From an uncultured Pantoea sp. (GTDB lineage: Bacteria > Pseudomonadota > Gammaproteobacteria > Enterobacterales > Enterobacteriaceae), in assembly GCA_913778495.1 (NCBI GenBank), contig CAJYVD010000026.1, forward strand, positions 1-64,000: a DNA stretch of 64,000 nucleotides, read 5' to 3'. Below are positions 1-13,233 of this stretch, piece after piece (the first letter of the stretch is position 1; each line of letters starts with the position of its first letter). Position numbers and translations under genes: made by a program. Below the pieces are notes generated by a model. The model saw only the letters and a program-made list of their open reading frames with translations, was not told the DNA's origin and did not search any database.

Positions 1-1529
1 CCACCGAAATCAGCGAACTGATCAAGCAGCGCATTGCTCAGTTCAATGTCGTGAGTGAAGCTCACAACGAAGGTACTATTGTTTCTGTAAGTGACGGTAT
101 CATCCGCGTACACGGCCTGGCCGATGTCATGCAGGGTGAGATGATTGCCCTGCCGGGTAACCGTTACGCTATCGCACTGAACCTCGAGCGTGACTCGGTT
201 GGTGCGGTGGTTATGGGCCCGTACGCTGACCTTGCCGAAGGCATGAAGGTTAAGTGCACCGGTCGTATCCTTGAAGTACCGGTTGGTCGTGGCCTGCTGG
301 GCCGCGTGGTCAACACGCTGGGTGCACCGATTGACGGCAAAGGCGCTATCGACAACGATGGCTTCTCGCCAGTTGAAGTGATTGCTCCGGGCGTTATCGA
401 TCGTCAATCAGTCGACCAGCCTGTACAGACCGGCTACAAATCTGTCGATGCGATGATTCCAATCGGCCGTGGCCAGCGTGAGCTGATCATCGGTGACCGT
501 CAGACCGGTAAAACCGCAATGGCTATTGACGCCATCATCAACCAGCGCGACTCAGGCATTAAATGTGTCTACGTGGCGATTGGTCAGAAAGCGTCAACCA
601 TTTCCAACGTGGTACGTAAGCTGGAAGAGCACGGTGCGCTGGCTAACACCATCGTCGTTGTGGCTTCTGCGTCAGAATCTGCTGCACTGCAATACCTGGC
701 ACCTTATGCAGGTTGCGCAATGGGTGAGTACTTCCGTGACCGCGGTGAAGATGCCCTGATCGTATACGATGACCTGTCTAAGCAGGCTGTTGCTTACCGT
801 CAGATTTCACTGCTGCTGCGCCGTCCACCAGGTCGTGAAGCTTTCCCTGGCGACGTGTTCTATCTCCACTCTCGCCTGCTGGAGCGCGCATCACGCGTTA
901 GCGCTGACTACGTTGAGCGCTTCACTAACGGTGAAGTAAAAGGTAAAACCGGTTCACTGACCGCGCTGCCGATCATTGAAACTCAGGCGGGTGACGTTTC
1001 TGCGTTCGTTCCGACCAACGTAATTTCGATTACTGATGGTCAGATCTTCCTGGAATCTAACCTGTTCAACTCCGGTATTCGTCCAGCTGTTAACCCCGGT
1101 ATCTCTGTATCCCGCGTGGGTGGTGCTGCACAGACCAAGATCATCAAGAAACTGTCCGGTGGTATCCGTACCGCGCTGGCACAGTATCGTGAACTGGCTG
1201 CGTTCTCTCAGTTCGCTTCCGATCTGGATGATGCAACCCGTAAACAGCTGAGCCACGGTCAGAAAGTAACCGAGCTGCTGAAACAGAAACAGTATGCACC
1301 GATGTCTGTTGCTCAACAGGGTCTGGTACTGTTTGCTGCTGAGCGCGGCTTCCTGAACGACGTTGAACTGGCGAAAATCGGCAGCTTCGAAGCCGCACTG
1401 CTGGCGTTCGCTGACCGCGACCACGCTGAGCTGATGGCTGAAATCAACCAGGCGGGTAACTACAACAACGACATCGAAGCGAAGCTGAAAAGCCTCCTCG
1501 AAACGTTTAAAGCAACCCAGTCCTGGTAA
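1..1529 (+). CDS. atpA: ATP synthase F1 subunit alpha (5' end cut by window)
   Basis: Alpha subunit of the F1 part of the F1Fo ATP synthase, forming the alpha3beta3 hexamer on the cytoplasmic face of the inner membrane and carrying the non-catalytic nucleotide sites. The reading frame is open from base 3 and continues the E. coli AtpA sequence from about residue 6, so the true start lies just upstream of the window; the GTG at 51 is internal. The P-loop GDRQTGKT is visible. The full protein should be about 513 residues, as in E. coli. It is followed after 52 bp by atpG, as in the standard atpIBEFHAGDC operon. Confidence 0.98.
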   Translation, partial: TEISELIKQRIAQFNVVSEAHNEGTIVSVSDGIIRVHGLADVMQGEMIALPGNRYAIALNLERDSVGAVVMGPYADLAEGMKVKCTGRILEVPVGRGLLGRVVNTLGAPIDGKGAIDNDGFSPVEVIAPGVIDRQSVDQPVQTGYKSVDAMIPIGRGQRELIIGDRQTGKTAMAIDAIINQRDSGIKCVYVAIGQKASTISNVVRKLEEHGALANTIVVVASASESAALQYLAPYAGCAMGEYFRDRGEDALIVYDDLSKQAVAYRQISLLLRRPPGREAFPGDVFYLHSRLLERASRVSADYVERFTNGEVKGKTGSLTALPIIETQAGDVSAFVPTNVISITDGQIFLESNLFNSGIRPAVNPGISVSRVGGAAQTKIIKKLSGGIRTALAQYRELAAFSQFASDLDDATRKQLSHGQKVTELLKQKQYAPMSVAQQGLVLFAAERGFLNDVELAKIGSFEAALLAFADRDHAELMAEINQAGNYNNDIEAKLKSLLETFKATQSW

Positions 1530-1581
1530 TGTCTGGCGGCTTGTCTGAAAAGGCAGGCCGCAAGGCTTTGAGGAGAAGCTA

Positions 1582-2448
1582 ATGGCCGGCGCAAAAGAAA
1601 TACGTACCAAGATTGGAAGCGTAAAAAATACGCAGAAGATCACTAAAGCGATGGAAATGGTCGCCGCCTCCAAAATGCGTAAAACGCAGGAACGCATGGC
1701 GGCCAGCCGTCCGTATGCAGATACCATGCGCAAAGTGATTGGTCACCTTGCCTTAGGAAATCTGGAATACAAGCACCCTTACCTGGATGAGCGCGACGTT
1801 AAGCGCGTCGGCTACCTGGTCGTTTCGACTGACCGCGGGCTTTGTGGTGGTTTGAACATTAACCTGTTCAAAAAATTGCTGGCAGAAATGAAAGGCTGGG
1901 CAGATAAAGGCGTACAGAGCGATCTGGCCATTATCGGTTCAAAAGGCGTTTCATTCTTCGGCTCTGTGGGTGGCAACGTCGTGGCCCAGGTTACCGGTAT
2001 GGGCGATAAGCCTGCACTGTCTGACCTGATTGGTCCGGTAAAAGTGATGTTGCAGGCCTACGATGAAGGCCGCATCGACAAGCTGTATATCGTCAGCAAC
2101 AAATTTAATAACACCATGTCTCAGACTCCGACCATTACCCAACTGCTGCCGTTACCGCCAGCGGAAGGTGAAGAAGAGATGAAGGCGAAGACCTGGGATT
2201 ACCTGTACGAACCCGATCCAAAAGCGCTGCTGGATACCCTGCTGCGTCGTTATGTTGAATCGCAGGTTTATCAGGGTGTGGTGGAAAACCTGGCCAGTGA
2301 GCAGGCCGCACGTATGGTGGCAATGAAAGCTGCAACCGACAACGGCGGAAACCTGATCAAAGAGCTGCAGTTGGTTTACAACAAGGCTCGTCAGGCCAGC
2401 ATCACTCAGGAACTTACCGAGATCGTCTCGGGAGCCTCCGCGGTTTAA
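1582..2448 (+). CDS. atpG: ATP synthase F1 subunit gamma
   Basis: Central rotor shaft of F1, coupling proton flow through Fo to catalysis in the beta subunits. The 288-residue protein has the typical N-terminal helix beginning [20 protein letters not shown] and a C-terminal helix ending near EIVSGASAV; length equals the enterobacterial family (287 in E. coli). The ATG at 1582 has a GAGGAG ribosome site about 8 bases upstream. Lies between atpA and atpD, but the spacer to atpD (153 bp) is much longer than the roughly 26 bp known in E. coli and holds a nested inverted repeat. Confidence 0.98.
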   Translation: MAGAKEIRTKIGSVKNTQKITKAMEMVAASKMRKTQERMAASRPYADTMRKVIGHLALGNLEYKHPYLDERDVKRVGYLVVSTDRGLCGGLNINLFKKLLAEMKGWADKGVQSDLAIIGSKGVSFFGSVGGNVVAQVTGMGDKPALSDLIGPVKVMLQAYDEGRIDKLYIVSNKFNNTMSQTPTITQLLPLPPAEGEEEMKAKTWDYLYEPDPKALLDTLLRRYVESQVYQGVVENLASEQAARMVAMKAATDNGGNLIKELQLVYNKARQASITQELTEIVSGASAV

Positions 2449-2467
2449 CCAGGCATTCCCTGATTAG

Positions 2468-3999
<1,532 letters not shown>

Positions 4000-4023
4000 T
4001 TACGGTTTCCCAGGAGGAAGAGT

Positions 4024-4443
4024 ATGGCTATGACTTTTCATCTGGACGTGGTCAGCGCGGAGCAGCAAATGTTCTCCGGTCTGGTCCAGCGTATCCAGGT
4101 GTCAGGTAGCGAAGGTGAGCTGGGTATTCATCCCGGACACGCACCGCTGCTGACCGCCATCAAGCCTGGTATGATTCGCATCGTAAAACAGCACGGCGAC
4201 GAGGAGTACATTTACCTCTCCGGCGGCGTGCTGGAAGTACAGCCGGGCAGCACGACCGTTCTGGCCGACACCGCTATCCGCGGTGAAGACCTCGACGAAG
4301 CGCGCGCGCTGGAAGCGAAACGTAAGGCAGAAGAGCACATGAACAGCAGCCACGGCGACGTGGACTACGCTCAGGCTTCTGCGGAACTGGCGAAAGCTAT
4401 CGCAAAACTGCGTGTTATCGAGCTGACTAAAAAAGCGATGTAA
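4024..4443 (+). CDS. atpC: ATP synthase F1 subunit epsilon
   Basis: Epsilon subunit of F1, part of the central stalk and an intrinsic inhibitor of ATP hydrolysis. The 139-residue protein matches the E. coli length and has the N-terminal beta sandwich ([17 protein letters not shown] and [14 protein letters not shown]) and a C-terminal helical hairpin ending IELTKKAM. The ATG at 4024 is preceded by a strong AGGAGG ribosome site. It is the last gene of the operon; a clear intrinsic terminator begins 19 bases after its stop. Confidence 0.98.
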   Translation: MAMTFHLDVVSAEQQMFSGLVQRIQVSGSEGELGIHPGHAPLLTAIKPGMIRIVKQHGDEEYIYLSGGVLEVQPGSTTVLADTAIRGEDLDEARALEAKRKAEEHMNSSHGDVDYAQASAELAKAIAKLRVIELTKKAM

Positions 4444-4462
4444 TCAGGCTTTATGCGTCACG

Positions 4463-4494
4463 AAATGCCAGCCCTCGGGCTGGCATTTTTTTTA
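4463..4494 (+). terminator. Rho-independent terminator of the atp operon
   Basis: Stem AATGCCAGCCC (4464-4474) and GGGCTGGCATT (4477-4487) with a tight CTCG tip, followed by an uninterrupted T-tract to 4493. Placed directly after atpC. Confidence 0.95.
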
Positions 4495-4585
4495 GCTGAA
4501 ACATGCCCGCATCGCCGCATGCGTCGTCCGCTTGCCCGCTAATTTCGACATGAAAAAAATGTAGTAATCTCAGGGCTAAACCCTA

Positions 4586-4599
4586 AACTTTCGAAAGTT
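4586..4599. promoter_or_regulatory. 14-bp palindrome upstream of glmU
   Basis: AACTTTCGAAAGTT is a perfect palindrome 18 bases before the glmU start, next to a second short dyad AGGG-CTAAA-CCCT (4572-4584). It could be an operator or an RNA hairpin in the leader. In E. coli glmUS transcription responds to NagC, but this sequence is not recognisable to me as a NagC site, so no regulator is named. Confidence 0.4.
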
Positions 4600-4617
4600 A
4601 AATTGAGCAGGATAGTT

Positions 4618-5988
4618 ATGTCGACAAGTGCAATGAGTGTGGTGATCTTAGCCGCTGGCAAGGGCACCCGTATGTATTCCGATCTGCCAAAAGTGCTGCA
4701 CACGCTGGCAGGTAAACCCATGGTTCAGCACGTGATTGATGCCGCGAAAGGCCTCGGTGCGCAGCAGGTTCATCTGGTTTATGGACACGGCGGCGAGCAG
4801 TTGAAAGAGAAGCTGGCACACAACGCGCTTAACTGGGTCTTACAGTCTGAACAGCTCGGCACCGGACACGCCATGCAGCAGGCGGCGCCGTTTTTTGCCG
4901 ATGACGAAGATATTCTGATGCTGTACGGCGATGTCCCTCTCATCACGCAAAGCACCTTGCAGCGCCTGCGCGAAGCCAAACCGGCGGGTGGCATTGGCTT
5001 ACTGACCGTGGTGCTCGACGATCCCACAGGCTATGGCCGTATTGTGCGTGAAGACGGCACCATTACCGGTATTGTTGAGCAGAAAGACGCCTCGCCGGAT
5101 CAACGCCTCATCCAGGAAATCAACACAGGGATCCTGATCGCCAACGGCGGCGACCTGAAGCGCTGGCTGGCGCAGCTTGATAACAACAATGCGCAGGGCG
5201 AATTTTACATTACCGACATCATTGCCATGGCACACCGCGAAGGCCGTGCGATCACCGCGGTTCATCCGGCGCGCATCAGTGAAACCGACGGCGTGAATAA
5301 CCGTCTGCAGCTGGCTACCCTTGAACGTACCTGGCAGCAGGAACAGGCGGAGTCGCTGCTGCTGGCTGGCGTCATGCTGCGCGATCCGGCGCGTTTTGAT
5401 CTGCGCGGTACGCTACAGCATGGCCGCGACGTAGAGATTGACGCGAACGTCATCATTGAAGGCGATGTGACCTTCGGCGACCGCGTAAAAATCGGCGCAG
5501 GCTGCATCATTAAAAACAGCGTAATTGGCGATGACTGTGAAATCAGTCCCTACTCGGTGATCGAGGATGCCTCGTTGGCCGCCGCCTGTACGGTCGGGCC
5601 GTTTGCGCGTCTGCGTCCCGGCAGCGCGCTGGCAGAGCAGGCGCACGTCGGCAATTTTGTTGAGATGAAAAAAGCGTCGCTGGGCAAAGGGTCGAAAGCC
5701 GGGCATCTCTCCTACCTCGGCGATGCCGAAATTGGCGCAAATGTGAATATTGGCGCGGGCACCATCACCTGTAACTACGACGGTGCGAACAAATTTAAAA
5801 CGATCATCGGCGATAACGTGTTTGTCGGCTCGGATACGCAACTGGTCGCACCCGTCACGGTCGCCGCCGGAGCGACGATCGCTGCAGGTACCACGGTGAT
5901 GAAGGATGTCACAGCAGGCGATTTGATCTACAACCGCAAAGAGCAGATACAAAAAGCCGGGTGGCAGCGCCCTGTGAAGAAAAAATAA
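4618..5988 (+). CDS. glmU: Bifunctional GlmU: GlcN-1-P acetyltransferase / GlcNAc-1-P uridyltransferase
   Basis: Cytoplasmic enzyme making UDP-N-acetylglucosamine for peptidoglycan and LPS. The N-terminal pyrophosphorylase domain carries the nucleotide-binding [15 protein letters not shown] segment; the C-terminal half is a left-handed beta helix with hexapeptide repeats (for example [18 protein letters not shown]) and the acetyltransferase region [13 protein letters not shown]. The frame is open from TTG 4603, but ATG 4618 is chosen: GAGCAGGA lies 6 bases upstream and the resulting 456 residues equal E. coli GlmU. It is first gene of the glmU-glmS unit. Confidence 0.97.
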   Translation: MSTSAMSVVILAAGKGTRMYSDLPKVLHTLAGKPMVQHVIDAAKGLGAQQVHLVYGHGGEQLKEKLAHNALNWVLQSEQLGTGHAMQQAAPFFADDEDILMLYGDVPLITQSTLQRLREAKPAGGIGLLTVVLDDPTGYGRIVREDGTITGIVEQKDASPDQRLIQEINTGILIANGGDLKRWLAQLDNNNAQGEFYITDIIAMAHREGRAITAVHPARISETDGVNNRLQLATLERTWQQEQAESLLLAGVMLRDPARFDLRGTLQHGRDVEIDANVIIEGDVTFGDRVKIGAGCIIKNSVIGDDCEISPYSVIEDASLAAACTVGPFARLRPGSALAEQAHVGNFVEMKKASLGKGSKAGHLSYLGDAEIGANVNIGAGTITCNYDGANKFKTIIGDNVFVGSDTQLVAPVTVAAGATIAAGTTVMKDVTAGDLIYNRKEQIQKAGWQRPVKKK

Positions 5989-6132
5989 CCTTTAAGGGCA
6001 GACAACGATCTGCCCGTTAGCAGTGCTATAAAAATATCCCCACTCTCTACAAGGCTCGGGGAAACCGGCCTCGCCGGCTATCAGGTCACATGACAACGCA
6101 ATGGCTGAACGCCATGAAGTCAGGAAATTATT
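5989..6132 (+). promoter_or_regulatory. glmU-glmS intercistronic leader (probable sRNA-controlled region)
   Basis: 144 bp separate glmU from glmS. A perfect hairpin GGGCAGA-CAACGA-TCTGCCC (5996-6015) lies near the glmU stop and a smaller CCGGCCTCGCCGG dyad further on; neither has a T-tract. In E. coli this spacer is cut by RNase E and the glmS messenger is stabilised by the sRNA GlmZ. The position and size fit the same control here, but no GlmZ pairing site has been verified by computation. Confidence 0.5.
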
Positions 6133-7962
6133 ATGTGTGGAATTGTTGGTGCAGTAGCGCAGCGTGACATTGCAGAGATTCTGCTGGAAGGCTTGCGTCG
6201 TCTTGAGTATCGCGGTTACGACTCTGCCGGTTTGGCAGTAGTTGACCGTCAGGGCCACGTGACGCGCCTGCGCCGCGTAGGCAAAGTGCAAAACCTGGCG
6301 GACGCCGCCGACCAGCAGCCGTTGATTGGCGGCACCGGTATCGCCCACACGCGCTGGGCGACACACGGTGAGCCTTCAGAAGCCAATGCGCACCCGCATA
6401 TCTCTGAGCACATCATCATCGTGCACAACGGCATTATTGAGAACCACGAACCGCTGCGCGCTCAGATGATCGCCCGCGGCTACCGTTTTGCCTCAGAAAC
6501 CGACACTGAAGTGGTCGCGCATCTGTTGCACTGGGAACAAAAACAGGGCGGCACGCTGCGTGAAGTGGTGCTGCGCGTGATCCCGCAGCTGCGCGGCGCT
6601 TACGGCATGGTGATCATGGACAGCCGCGATCCCGCCGTGCTGATCGCCGCGCGCTCCGGCAGTCCGCTGGTGATTGGCCGCGGCGTGGGGGAAAACTTTA
6701 TTGCCTCCGACCAGCTGGCGCTGCTGCCGGTGACGCGCCGCTTTATCTATCTGGAAGAGGGCGATATCGCGGAAGTCACCCGCCGCGAAGTGGCCGTGTT
6801 TGACCGCGAAGGCAACCCGATGAAGCGCGCCGAAATTGAATCCACGGCGCAATATGACGCGGGCGACAAAGGTCTCTACCGCCATTACATGCAGAAAGAG
6901 ATTTACGAACAGCCTAATGCGATCAAAAACACCCTGACCGGACGTTTTCATCACGGCGAGGTGGACCTGAGCGAGCTGGGCGCCGAGGCCGAAGCGCTGC
7001 TGAGTCAGGTTGAGCATGTGCAGATCATCGCCTGCGGCACGTCGTACAACTCAGGTATGGTGGCACGCTACTGGTTTGAAGCGCTGGCCAACCTTCCTTG
7101 CGACGTCGAAATCGCGTCGGAATTTCGCTACCGCAAATCCGCAGTGCGTAAAAACAGCCTGCTGATCACCCTGTCACAGTCGGGCGAAACGGCGGATACG
7201 CTGGCCGCGCTGCGCCTGTCCAAAGAGCTGGGATACCTCGGCTCGCTGGCGATATGCAACGTGGCGGGTTCGTCGCTGGTGCGTGAGTCCGATCTGGCGT
7301 TGATGACCCGCGCGGGCACCGAAATTGGCGTTGCGTCGACCAAAGCCTTTACCACCCAGTTAGCCGTGCTGCTGATGCTGGTGGCAAAATTGGGCCGACT
7401 GCACGGCATGCAACCGGAAACCGAGCATGACATCGTGCATGCGCTGCAGGCGCTGCCCAGCCGTATTGAGCAGATGCTGGCGCAGGATAAAGTGATTGAA
7501 AGCTTGGCAGAAGGCTTCTCTGACAAGCATCACGCGCTGTTCCTTGGCCGGGGCGATCAATACCCGATCGCCATGGAAGGGGCGCTGAAGCTGAAAGAGA
7601 TCTCGTATATCCATGCTGAAGCGTACGCGGCAGGCGAGCTTAAGCACGGCCCGCTGGCGCTGATCGATGCCGATATGCCGGTGATTGTGGTGGCGCCAAA
7701 TAACGAACTGCTGGAGAAGCTGAAATCCAACATCGAAGAGGTGCGCGCGCGCGGCGGCTTGCTGTATGTGTTTGCCGATCGCGATGCTGGCTTCAGCGAC
7801 AGCGACGGCATGAAAATCATTTCGCTGCCGCACGTGGAGGAGGTGATTGCGCCTATCTTCTATACCGTGCCGCTGCAGCTGCTCTCCTATCACGTTGCCT
7901 TAATTAAAGGCACCGATGTCGATCAGCCGCGTAATCTGGCGAAATCGGTCACGGTCGAGTAA
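6133..7962 (+). CDS. glmS: Glutamine-fructose-6-phosphate aminotransferase (isomerising)
   Basis: Makes glucosamine-6-phosphate from fructose-6-phosphate and glutamine, the first step to UDP-GlcNAc. The 609-residue protein begins [12 protein letters not shown], so Cys2 becomes the N-terminal nucleophile of the class II glutaminase domain; RWATHGEP and HNGIIENH are its other conserved parts. Two SIS sugar-isomerase domains follow ([30 protein letters not shown]) and the family C-terminus NLAKSVTVE is intact. The 3' end is the usual recognition sequence of Tn7-family TnsD, but no insertion follows it. Confidence 0.98.
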   Translation: MCGIVGAVAQRDIAEILLEGLRRLEYRGYDSAGLAVVDRQGHVTRLRRVGKVQNLADAADQQPLIGGTGIAHTRWATHGEPSEANAHPHISEHIIIVHNGIIENHEPLRAQMIARGYRFASETDTEVVAHLLHWEQKQGGTLREVVLRVIPQLRGAYGMVIMDSRDPAVLIAARSGSPLVIGRGVGENFIASDQLALLPVTRRFIYLEEGDIAEVTRREVAVFDREGNPMKRAEIESTAQYDAGDKGLYRHYMQKEIYEQPNAIKNTLTGRFHHGEVDLSELGAEAEALLSQVEHVQIIACGTSYNSGMVARYWFEALANLPCDVEIASEFRYRKSAVRKNSLLITLSQSGETADTLAALRLSKELGYLGSLAICNVAGSSLVRESDLALMTRAGTEIGVASTKAFTTQLAVLLMLVAKLGRLHGMQPETEHDIVHALQALPSRIEQMLAQDKVIESLAEGFSDKHHALFLGRGDQYPIAMEGALKLKEISYIHAEAYAAGELKHGPLALIDADMPVIVVAPNNELLEKLKSNIEEVRARGGLLYVFADRDAGFSDSDGMKIISLPHVEEVIAPIFYTVPLQLLSYHVALIKGTDVDQPRNLAKSVTVE

Positions 7963-7970
7963 GGTCTCTT

Positions 7971-8008
7971 ACGCGTGAATCCCGGCAAGGATTCACGCGT
8001 TTCTTTTA
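7971..8008 (+). terminator. Rho-independent terminator after glmS
   Basis: Perfect 12-bp stem ACGCGTGAATCC (7971-7982) / GGATTCACGCGT (7989-8000), 6-base loop, followed by TTCTTTTATT. The end overlaps the stop codon of the convergent gene at 8006, so it may serve both directions poorly on the minus side. Confidence 0.9.
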
Positions 8009-8389
8009 TTTAATTCGGTTGCTTACTTGATCAAGTGCGCGCTGCTGACTGTCGATTCTGCGGTTAGCCTCATCCAGTGACCGTTGCAGCTTGTTTATAT
8101 CATCTTGTTTTCTGCTTAGCTCTCGTGAGAGCTGATCCAACGTATTATTCTGTTTTTCCTGCATTCTGAGCAACTGTGCGACGTCGTCTTTCATTTTTCT
8201 CACGTCTTCCGTGGTGACAGAAGATTGCTTAAGCGCGCCTCTACTGTCCAATATGGCCAGTGCGCCTAGATTGGCCGGCATTTGATAATAAGGGTCCAGA
8301 CGCGCCTGCGGCTCGTTACCCGCCCACGCGCTGGTCAGCGTGCAGAGCGCGACGACGTTGCATACCAAAAGCGTCTTCATGAATTTCAT
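8006..8389 (-). CDS. Periplasmic coiled-coil protein of unknown function
   Basis: Not recognised as a named family. A 127-residue protein if started at ATG 8389, which has AAGGAG 7 bases upstream; the frame stays open a further 14 codons to 8431 without a good ribosome site. The first 24 residues form a signal peptide (KTLLVCNVVALCTLTSAWA then GNEP). The C-terminal half (about residues 70-127) is rich in Q, R, D and L with heptad-like spacing (LSRELSRKQDDINKLQRSL), predicting a coiled coil. It is divergent from pstS and sits between glmS and pstS, which are adjacent in E. coli. The Pho boxes upstream of pstS start 52 bp from its start, so PhoB control is conceivable but unproven. Confidence 0.75.
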   Translation of the reverse strand: MKFMKTLLVCNVVALCTLTSAWAGNEPQARLDPYYQMPANLGALAILDSRGALKQSSVTTEDVRKMKDDVAQLLRMQEKQNNTLDQLSRELSRKQDDINKLQRSLDEANRRIDSQQRALDQVSNRIK

Positions 8390-8440
8390 CGAACTTCTCC
8401 TTTTCGATAGGCGTTTTATAAAAAAATCCAATCATTGTGC

Positions 8441-8491
8441 CTGTCATATAACTGTCACATTACGTACATTTCACTGTCATCAAACTGTCCT
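8441..8491 (+). promoter_or_regulatory. Two PhoB boxes of the pst promoter
   Basis: CTGTCATATAACTGTCAC (8441-8458) and CTGTCATCAAACTGTCCT (8474-8491) each contain two 7-base CTGTCAT-type repeats in the standard 11-bp spacing. Their starts are 33 bp apart, about three helical turns. The downstream box runs into TATTTT (8491-8496), the same arrangement as at E. coli pstS, which makes phosphate-starvation activation by PhoB very likely. Confidence 0.93.
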
Positions 8492-8568
8492 ATTTTCCCT
8501 CCAGCAGCAATCACTGACTCCTACTAAAACGGCATTTAGCCTGATTATTTCAATCCCCTGGAGGGAAT

Positions 8569-9612
8569 ATGACACTGATGCGTAGCACCGTAGCCCGAAT
8601 CATTGCCGCCACCGTCGCTGTAAGCGCGGTATCTGCTTTTGCAGCCACCGATCTGACGGGTGCAGGCGGTACGTTCCCGGCGCCGGTTTATGCCAAGTGG
8701 GCAGCCGAATACCAGCAAGCCACCGGTAGCAAAATTAACTATCAGGGCATTGGTTCCTCGGGCGGCGTGAAGCAAATCATCGCCAAAACTGTTGATTTCG
8801 GTGCCTCGGATGCGCCGATGAAAGAAGAAGACCTGCAGAAAAACGGTCTGTTCCAGTTCCCTACCGTGATCGGTGGCGTTGTGCTGGCCGTTAACATTCC
8901 GGGCGTGAAATCCGGCGAGCTGACGCTGGACGGAAAAACCGTCGGTGACATTTACCTGGGCAACATCAAAAAGTGGAACGATCCGGCGATCGTCAAGCTG
9001 AACCCAGGCGTGAAGCTGCCAGACACCAATATTAACGTGGTGCGCCGCGCGGACGGTTCCGGCACCTCGTTCGTGTTCACCAGCTACCTGTCAAAAGTTA
9101 ACGCTGACTGGAACAGCAAAATTGGCAAAGGCAACACGGTGAACTGGCCAACCGGTCTGGGCGGTAAAGGTAACGATGGCGTCGCTGCCTTCGTACAGCG
9201 TCTGCCCGGCTCCATCGGCTACGTTGAGTATGCCTATGCCAAGCAGAACAACCTGACTTACACCAAGCTGGTGGATGCCGATGGCAAACCGGTCGCGCCT
9301 AGCGAAACCAGCTTCTCTAACGCGGCGAAAGGCGCAGACTGGAGCAAATCCTTTGCCCAGGATCTGACGTTCCAGAAAGGCAACGACGCCTGGCCAATCA
9401 CCTCCACCACGTTCATCCTGATTTACAAAGAGCAGGCGAACGCGGCGAAAGGCAGCGAAGTGCTGAAGTTCTTCGATTGGGCGTACAAAGGCGGCAGCAA
9501 AACGGCTAACGCGCTGGATTACGCAACGCTGCCGGAAAGCGTGGTAACCCAGATCCGCGCAGCCTGGAAAGCCAACATCAAAGACAGCAGCGGCAAAGCG
9601 CTTTACAAGTAA
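8569..9612 (+). CDS. pstS: Periplasmic phosphate-binding protein PstS
   Basis: Captures phosphate in the periplasm and delivers it to the PstCAB transporter. 347 residues with signal peptide ending VSAFA before [14 protein letters not shown], and the phosphate-contact segments [19 protein letters not shown] and [13 protein letters not shown]. The ATG at 8569 follows a CTGGAGGGA ribosome site. First gene of pstSCAB-phoU and downstream of two Pho boxes. A hairpin follows its stop, which would favour higher PstS than PstC levels. Confidence 0.98.
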   Translation: MTLMRSTVARIIAATVAVSAVSAFAATDLTGAGGTFPAPVYAKWAAEYQQATGSKINYQGIGSSGGVKQIIAKTVDFGASDAPMKEEDLQKNGLFQFPTVIGGVVLAVNIPGVKSGELTLDGKTVGDIYLGNIKKWNDPAIVKLNPGVKLPDTNINVVRRADGSGTSFVFTSYLSKVNADWNSKIGKGNTVNWPTGLGGKGNDGVAAFVQRLPGSIGYVEYAYAKQNNLTYTKLVDADGKPVAPSETSFSNAAKGADWSKSFAQDLTFQKGNDAWPITSTTFILIYKEQANAAKGSEVLKFFDWAYKGGSKTANALDYATLPESVVTQIRAAWKANIKDSSGKALYK

Positions 9613-9622
9613 TCGTTAGACA

Positions 9623-9645
9623 CGGCCAGCCTCTTCGGCTGGCCG
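9623..9645 (+). terminator. Hairpin in the pstS-pstC spacer (attenuator or mRNA stabiliser)
   Basis: Perfect 9-bp GC-rich stem CGGCCAGCC / GGCTGGCCG with a TCTTC loop and no T-tract. Such structures after abundant binding-protein genes usually limit read-through or protect the upstream messenger. Confidence 0.65.
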
Positions 9646-9700
9646 CATGCACGGGTGACGCACAGGTCGCCCTGAATTTTCCCTGAGAATCGAGAATTCT

Positions 9701-10663
9701 ATGGCTGCCACTAAGCCGACATTTAAAGCCCCCGGTAAGCAAGGCGATATGATTTTCGGCGCACTGGTTAAACTCTCTGCGCTGATCGTGTTATTGCTGA
9801 TGGGTGGCATTATCGTCTCCCTGATTTTCTCCTCATGGCCAAGCATCCAGAAGTTTGGTTTTTCTTTCCTGTGGAGCAAAACCTGGGATGCGCCGAATGA
9901 GGAATTTGGCGCGCTGGTGCCCATTTACGGCACGATCGTCACTTCGCTGATTGCGCTAATCATCGCTGTGCCCGTGAGCTTTGGCATCGCACTGTTTCTG
10001 ACGGAACTGGCACCAGGCTGGTTGCGTCGTCCTCTTGGTACCGCCATTGAACTGCTGGCGGCGATTCCCAGCATTGTATACGGCATGTGGGGCCTGTTTA
10101 TTTTTGCTCCGCTGTTTGCTGAGTACTTCCAGACGCCGGTGGGCGATGTGTTGTCGAACATCCCGATTGTCGGCACCCTGTTCTCCGGCCCGGCCTTTGG
10201 CATCGGTATTCTGGCAGCGGGCGTTATCCTCGCTATCATGATCATCCCGTATATCGCTTCGGTGATGCGCGATGTGTTTGAGCAAACCCCGGTAATGATG
10301 AAAGAGTCGGCGTACGGTATCGGCTGTACCACGTGGGAAGTGATTTGGCGCATCGTGTTGCCCTTTACCAAAAACGGGGTGATTGGTGGCGTCATGCTCG
10401 GACTGGGCCGCGCGCTGGGCGAAACCATGGCCGTGACCTTTATCATCGGTAACACCTACCAACTCGACAGCCCATCGCTGTACATGCCAGGCAACAGCAT
10501 CACCTCGGCGCTGGCCAACGAATTTGCCGAAGCGGAGTCGGGCGTGCACGTGGCGGCGCTGATGGAGTTGGGGCTGATTCTGTTCGTGATCACCTTTATC
10601 GTTCTGGCTATCTCAAAACTGATGATCCTGCGTCTGGCGAAGAGTGAAGGAGCCCGTTCATGA
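9701..10663 (+). CDS. pstC: Phosphate ABC transporter permease PstC
   Basis: Inner-membrane permease subunit of the high-affinity phosphate importer. 320 residues (E. coli 319) with hydrophobic segments beginning at about residue 25 and the permease coupling loop around [17 protein letters not shown] (EAA motif). The stop overlaps the pstA start (ATGA at 10660), which indicates translational coupling. Confidence 0.97.
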   Translation: MAATKPTFKAPGKQGDMIFGALVKLSALIVLLLMGGIIVSLIFSSWPSIQKFGFSFLWSKTWDAPNEEFGALVPIYGTIVTSLIALIIAVPVSFGIALFLTELAPGWLRRPLGTAIELLAAIPSIVYGMWGLFIFAPLFAEYFQTPVGDVLSNIPIVGTLFSGPAFGIGILAAGVILAIMIIPYIASVMRDVFEQTPVMMKESAYGIGCTTWEVIWRIVLPFTKNGVIGGVMLGLGRALGETMAVTFIIGNTYQLDSPSLYMPGNSITSALANEFAEAESGVHVAALMELGLILFVITFIVLAISKLMILRLAKSEGARS

Positions 10664-11547
10664 CAGCTATTGAAATGACAGCCCGCGCCGAGCTGGAAGC
10701 GTCGCGCCGCAAAATGCAGGCGCGCCGCAGCACCAAAAATAAAATCGCCTTAACGCTGTCGATGCTTACCATGGCGTTTGGCCTGTTCTGGCTCATTTGG
10801 ATCCTGTTCACCACCGTGACCAAAGGCATTGATGGCCTGAGCTGGTCGCTGTTTACGGAGTCTACACCGCCGCCCAACACGGCCGGTGGCGGGCTCGCGA
10901 ACGCGCTGGTGGGCAGCGGCTTATTGATTTTTTGGTCCACATTCTTTGGCACGCCGCTGGGTATTCTGGCGGGCATCTATCTGGCGGAGTATGGCCGCAA
11001 GCACTGGCTGGCGGAAGTCATTCGCTTTATCAACGACATTCTGCTGTCTGCGCCCTCCATCGTCGTCGGGCTGTTCGTGTACACCATTGTAGTGGCACAG
11101 ATGCAGCACTTCTCTGGCTGGGCTGGCGTGGTGGCATTGGCGCTGTTGCAAATCCCGATTGTGATTCGCACCACGGAAAACATGCTGCGCCTGGTGCCAG
11201 ACAGTATGCGCGAAGCCGCCTACGCGCTGGGTACGCCCAAGTGGAAAATGATCTCCGCTATCACCCTCAAGGCCTCGGTATCCGGCATCATCACTGGCGT
11301 GCTGCTGGCGATCGCGCGCATTGCCGGTGAAACCGCGCCGCTGCTGTTTACCGCGCTGTCGAACCAGTTCTGGAGCACCGACATGATGCAGCCGCTGGCC
11401 AACCTGCCGGTGACGATCTTTAAATTCGCCATGAGCCCGTTTGCCGAATGGCAAAACCTGGCGTGGGCGGGCGTCCTGATCATCACGCTGTGCGTGCTGC
11501 TGTTAAATATCGTCGCGCGGGTTGTCTTCGCGAAAGGCAAACACTAA
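10660..11547 (+). CDS. pstA: Phosphate ABC transporter permease PstA
   Basis: Second permease subunit of the phosphate importer. 295 residues (E. coli 296); hydrophilic N-terminus (about 25 residues with many Arg/Lys) then six predicted membrane segments, with the EAA-type loop [19 protein letters not shown]-like sequence at about residues 188-206. Overlaps pstC by 4 bp and is followed by pstB after 45 bp. Confidence 0.97.
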   Translation: MTAIEMTARAELEASRRKMQARRSTKNKIALTLSMLTMAFGLFWLIWILFTTVTKGIDGLSWSLFTESTPPPNTAGGGLANALVGSGLLIFWSTFFGTPLGILAGIYLAEYGRKHWLAEVIRFINDILLSAPSIVVGLFVYTIVVAQMQHFSGWAGVVALALLQIPIVIRTTENMLRLVPDSMREAAYALGTPKWKMISAITLKASVSGIITGVLLAIARIAGETAPLLFTALSNQFWSTDMMQPLANLPVTIFKFAMSPFAEWQNLAWAGVLIITLCVLLLNIVARVVFAKGKH

Positions 11548-12366
<819 letters not shown>

Positions 12367-12380
12367 TTCAGGAGACGCAC

Positions 12381-13118
12381 ATGGATAATTTGAATCTGAA
12401 CAAACACATCTCCGGTCAGTTTAATGCCGAGCTGGAGCACATTCGCACCCAGGTGATGATCATGGGCGGCATGGTCGAGCAGCAGCTCACCGATGCCATT
12501 ACCGCGATGCACAACCAGGATGGCGAGCTGGCGCGCCGCGTCATCGATGGCGACCAAAAGGTCAACATGATGGAAGTGGAGATCGATGAGGCCTGCGTGC
12601 GCATCATCGCCAAGCGCCAGCCTACCGCCAGCGATCTGCGTCTGGTGATGGCGATCATCAAAACCATCTCTGAGCTGGAACGCATTGGCGATGTGGCGGA
12701 AAAAATCAGCCGCACCGCGCTGGAGAAGTTTAGCCAGCAGCATTTGCCGCTGCTGGTTAGCCTGGAGTCGCTGGGCCACCATACCGTACAGATGCTGCAC
12801 GACGTGCTGGACGCCTTTGCGCGCATGGATCTCAATGAAGCCATTAAGATTTACCGCGAAGACTCAAAAGTCGACAAAGAGTACGAAGGCATTGTGCGCC
12901 AGCTGATGACCTATATGATGGAAGATCCGCGCACCATTCCCAGCGTATTAACCGCGCTGTTCTGCGCGCGTGCCATTGAGCGCATTGGCGACCGCTGCCA
13001 GAACATCTGCGAAATCATCTTCTATTTCGTGAAAGGACAGGATTTCCGCCACGTGGGCGGCGATAAGCTGGACGAACTGCTGTCGGGCGATGACGGCAGC
13101 AATAAACCGCTGTCATAG
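12381..13118 (+). CDS. phoU: Phosphate regulatory protein PhoU
   Basis: Negative regulator linking PstSCAB to the PhoR-PhoB two-component system. 245 residues made of two three-helix repeats, each with the metal-binding style E/D-x3-D motif ([12 protein letters not shown] and [12 protein letters not shown]). Starts 14 bp after pstB with an AGGAGACGC ribosome site. Last gene of the pst operon. Confidence 0.97.
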   Translation: MDNLNLNKHISGQFNAELEHIRTQVMIMGGMVEQQLTDAITAMHNQDGELARRVIDGDQKVNMMEVEIDEACVRIIAKRQPTASDLRLVMAIIKTISELERIGDVAEKISRTALEKFSQQHLPLLVSLESLGHHTVQMLHDVLDAFARMDLNEAIKIYREDSKVDKEYEGIVRQLMTYMMEDPRTIPSVLTALFCARAIERIGDRCQNICEIIFYFVKGQDFRHVGGDKLDELLSGDDGSNKPLS

Positions 13119-13125
13119 CCGCGCG

Positions 13126-13158
13126 GGCTGCCTGTTACTGCGAGTGAAACAGGCAGCC
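13126..13158 (+). terminator. Hairpin after phoU
   Basis: Perfect 11-bp stem GGCTGCCTGTT / AACAGGCAGCC with an 11-base loop; followed by ATCATCAATTC rather than a T-tract, so termination strength is uncertain. Confidence 0.6.
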
Positions 13159-13233
13159 ATCATCAATTCAGATTAGTGCGTGGGTTCCCCTCTCTTTATA
13201 CTTGGCGCATCTTTTCCTGCCAGGTGCTGTGAC

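Noticed and set aside
954-1733. 259-codon open frame antisense to atpA/atpG
   Set aside because: It is the shadow of two highly conserved genes on the other strand, has no family resemblance and spans their junction.
7930-8005. Tn7-type attachment site at the glmS 3' end
   Set aside because: The glmS end that TnsD recognises is present, but no Tn7 end, transposase or target duplication follows; the glmS terminator is intact.
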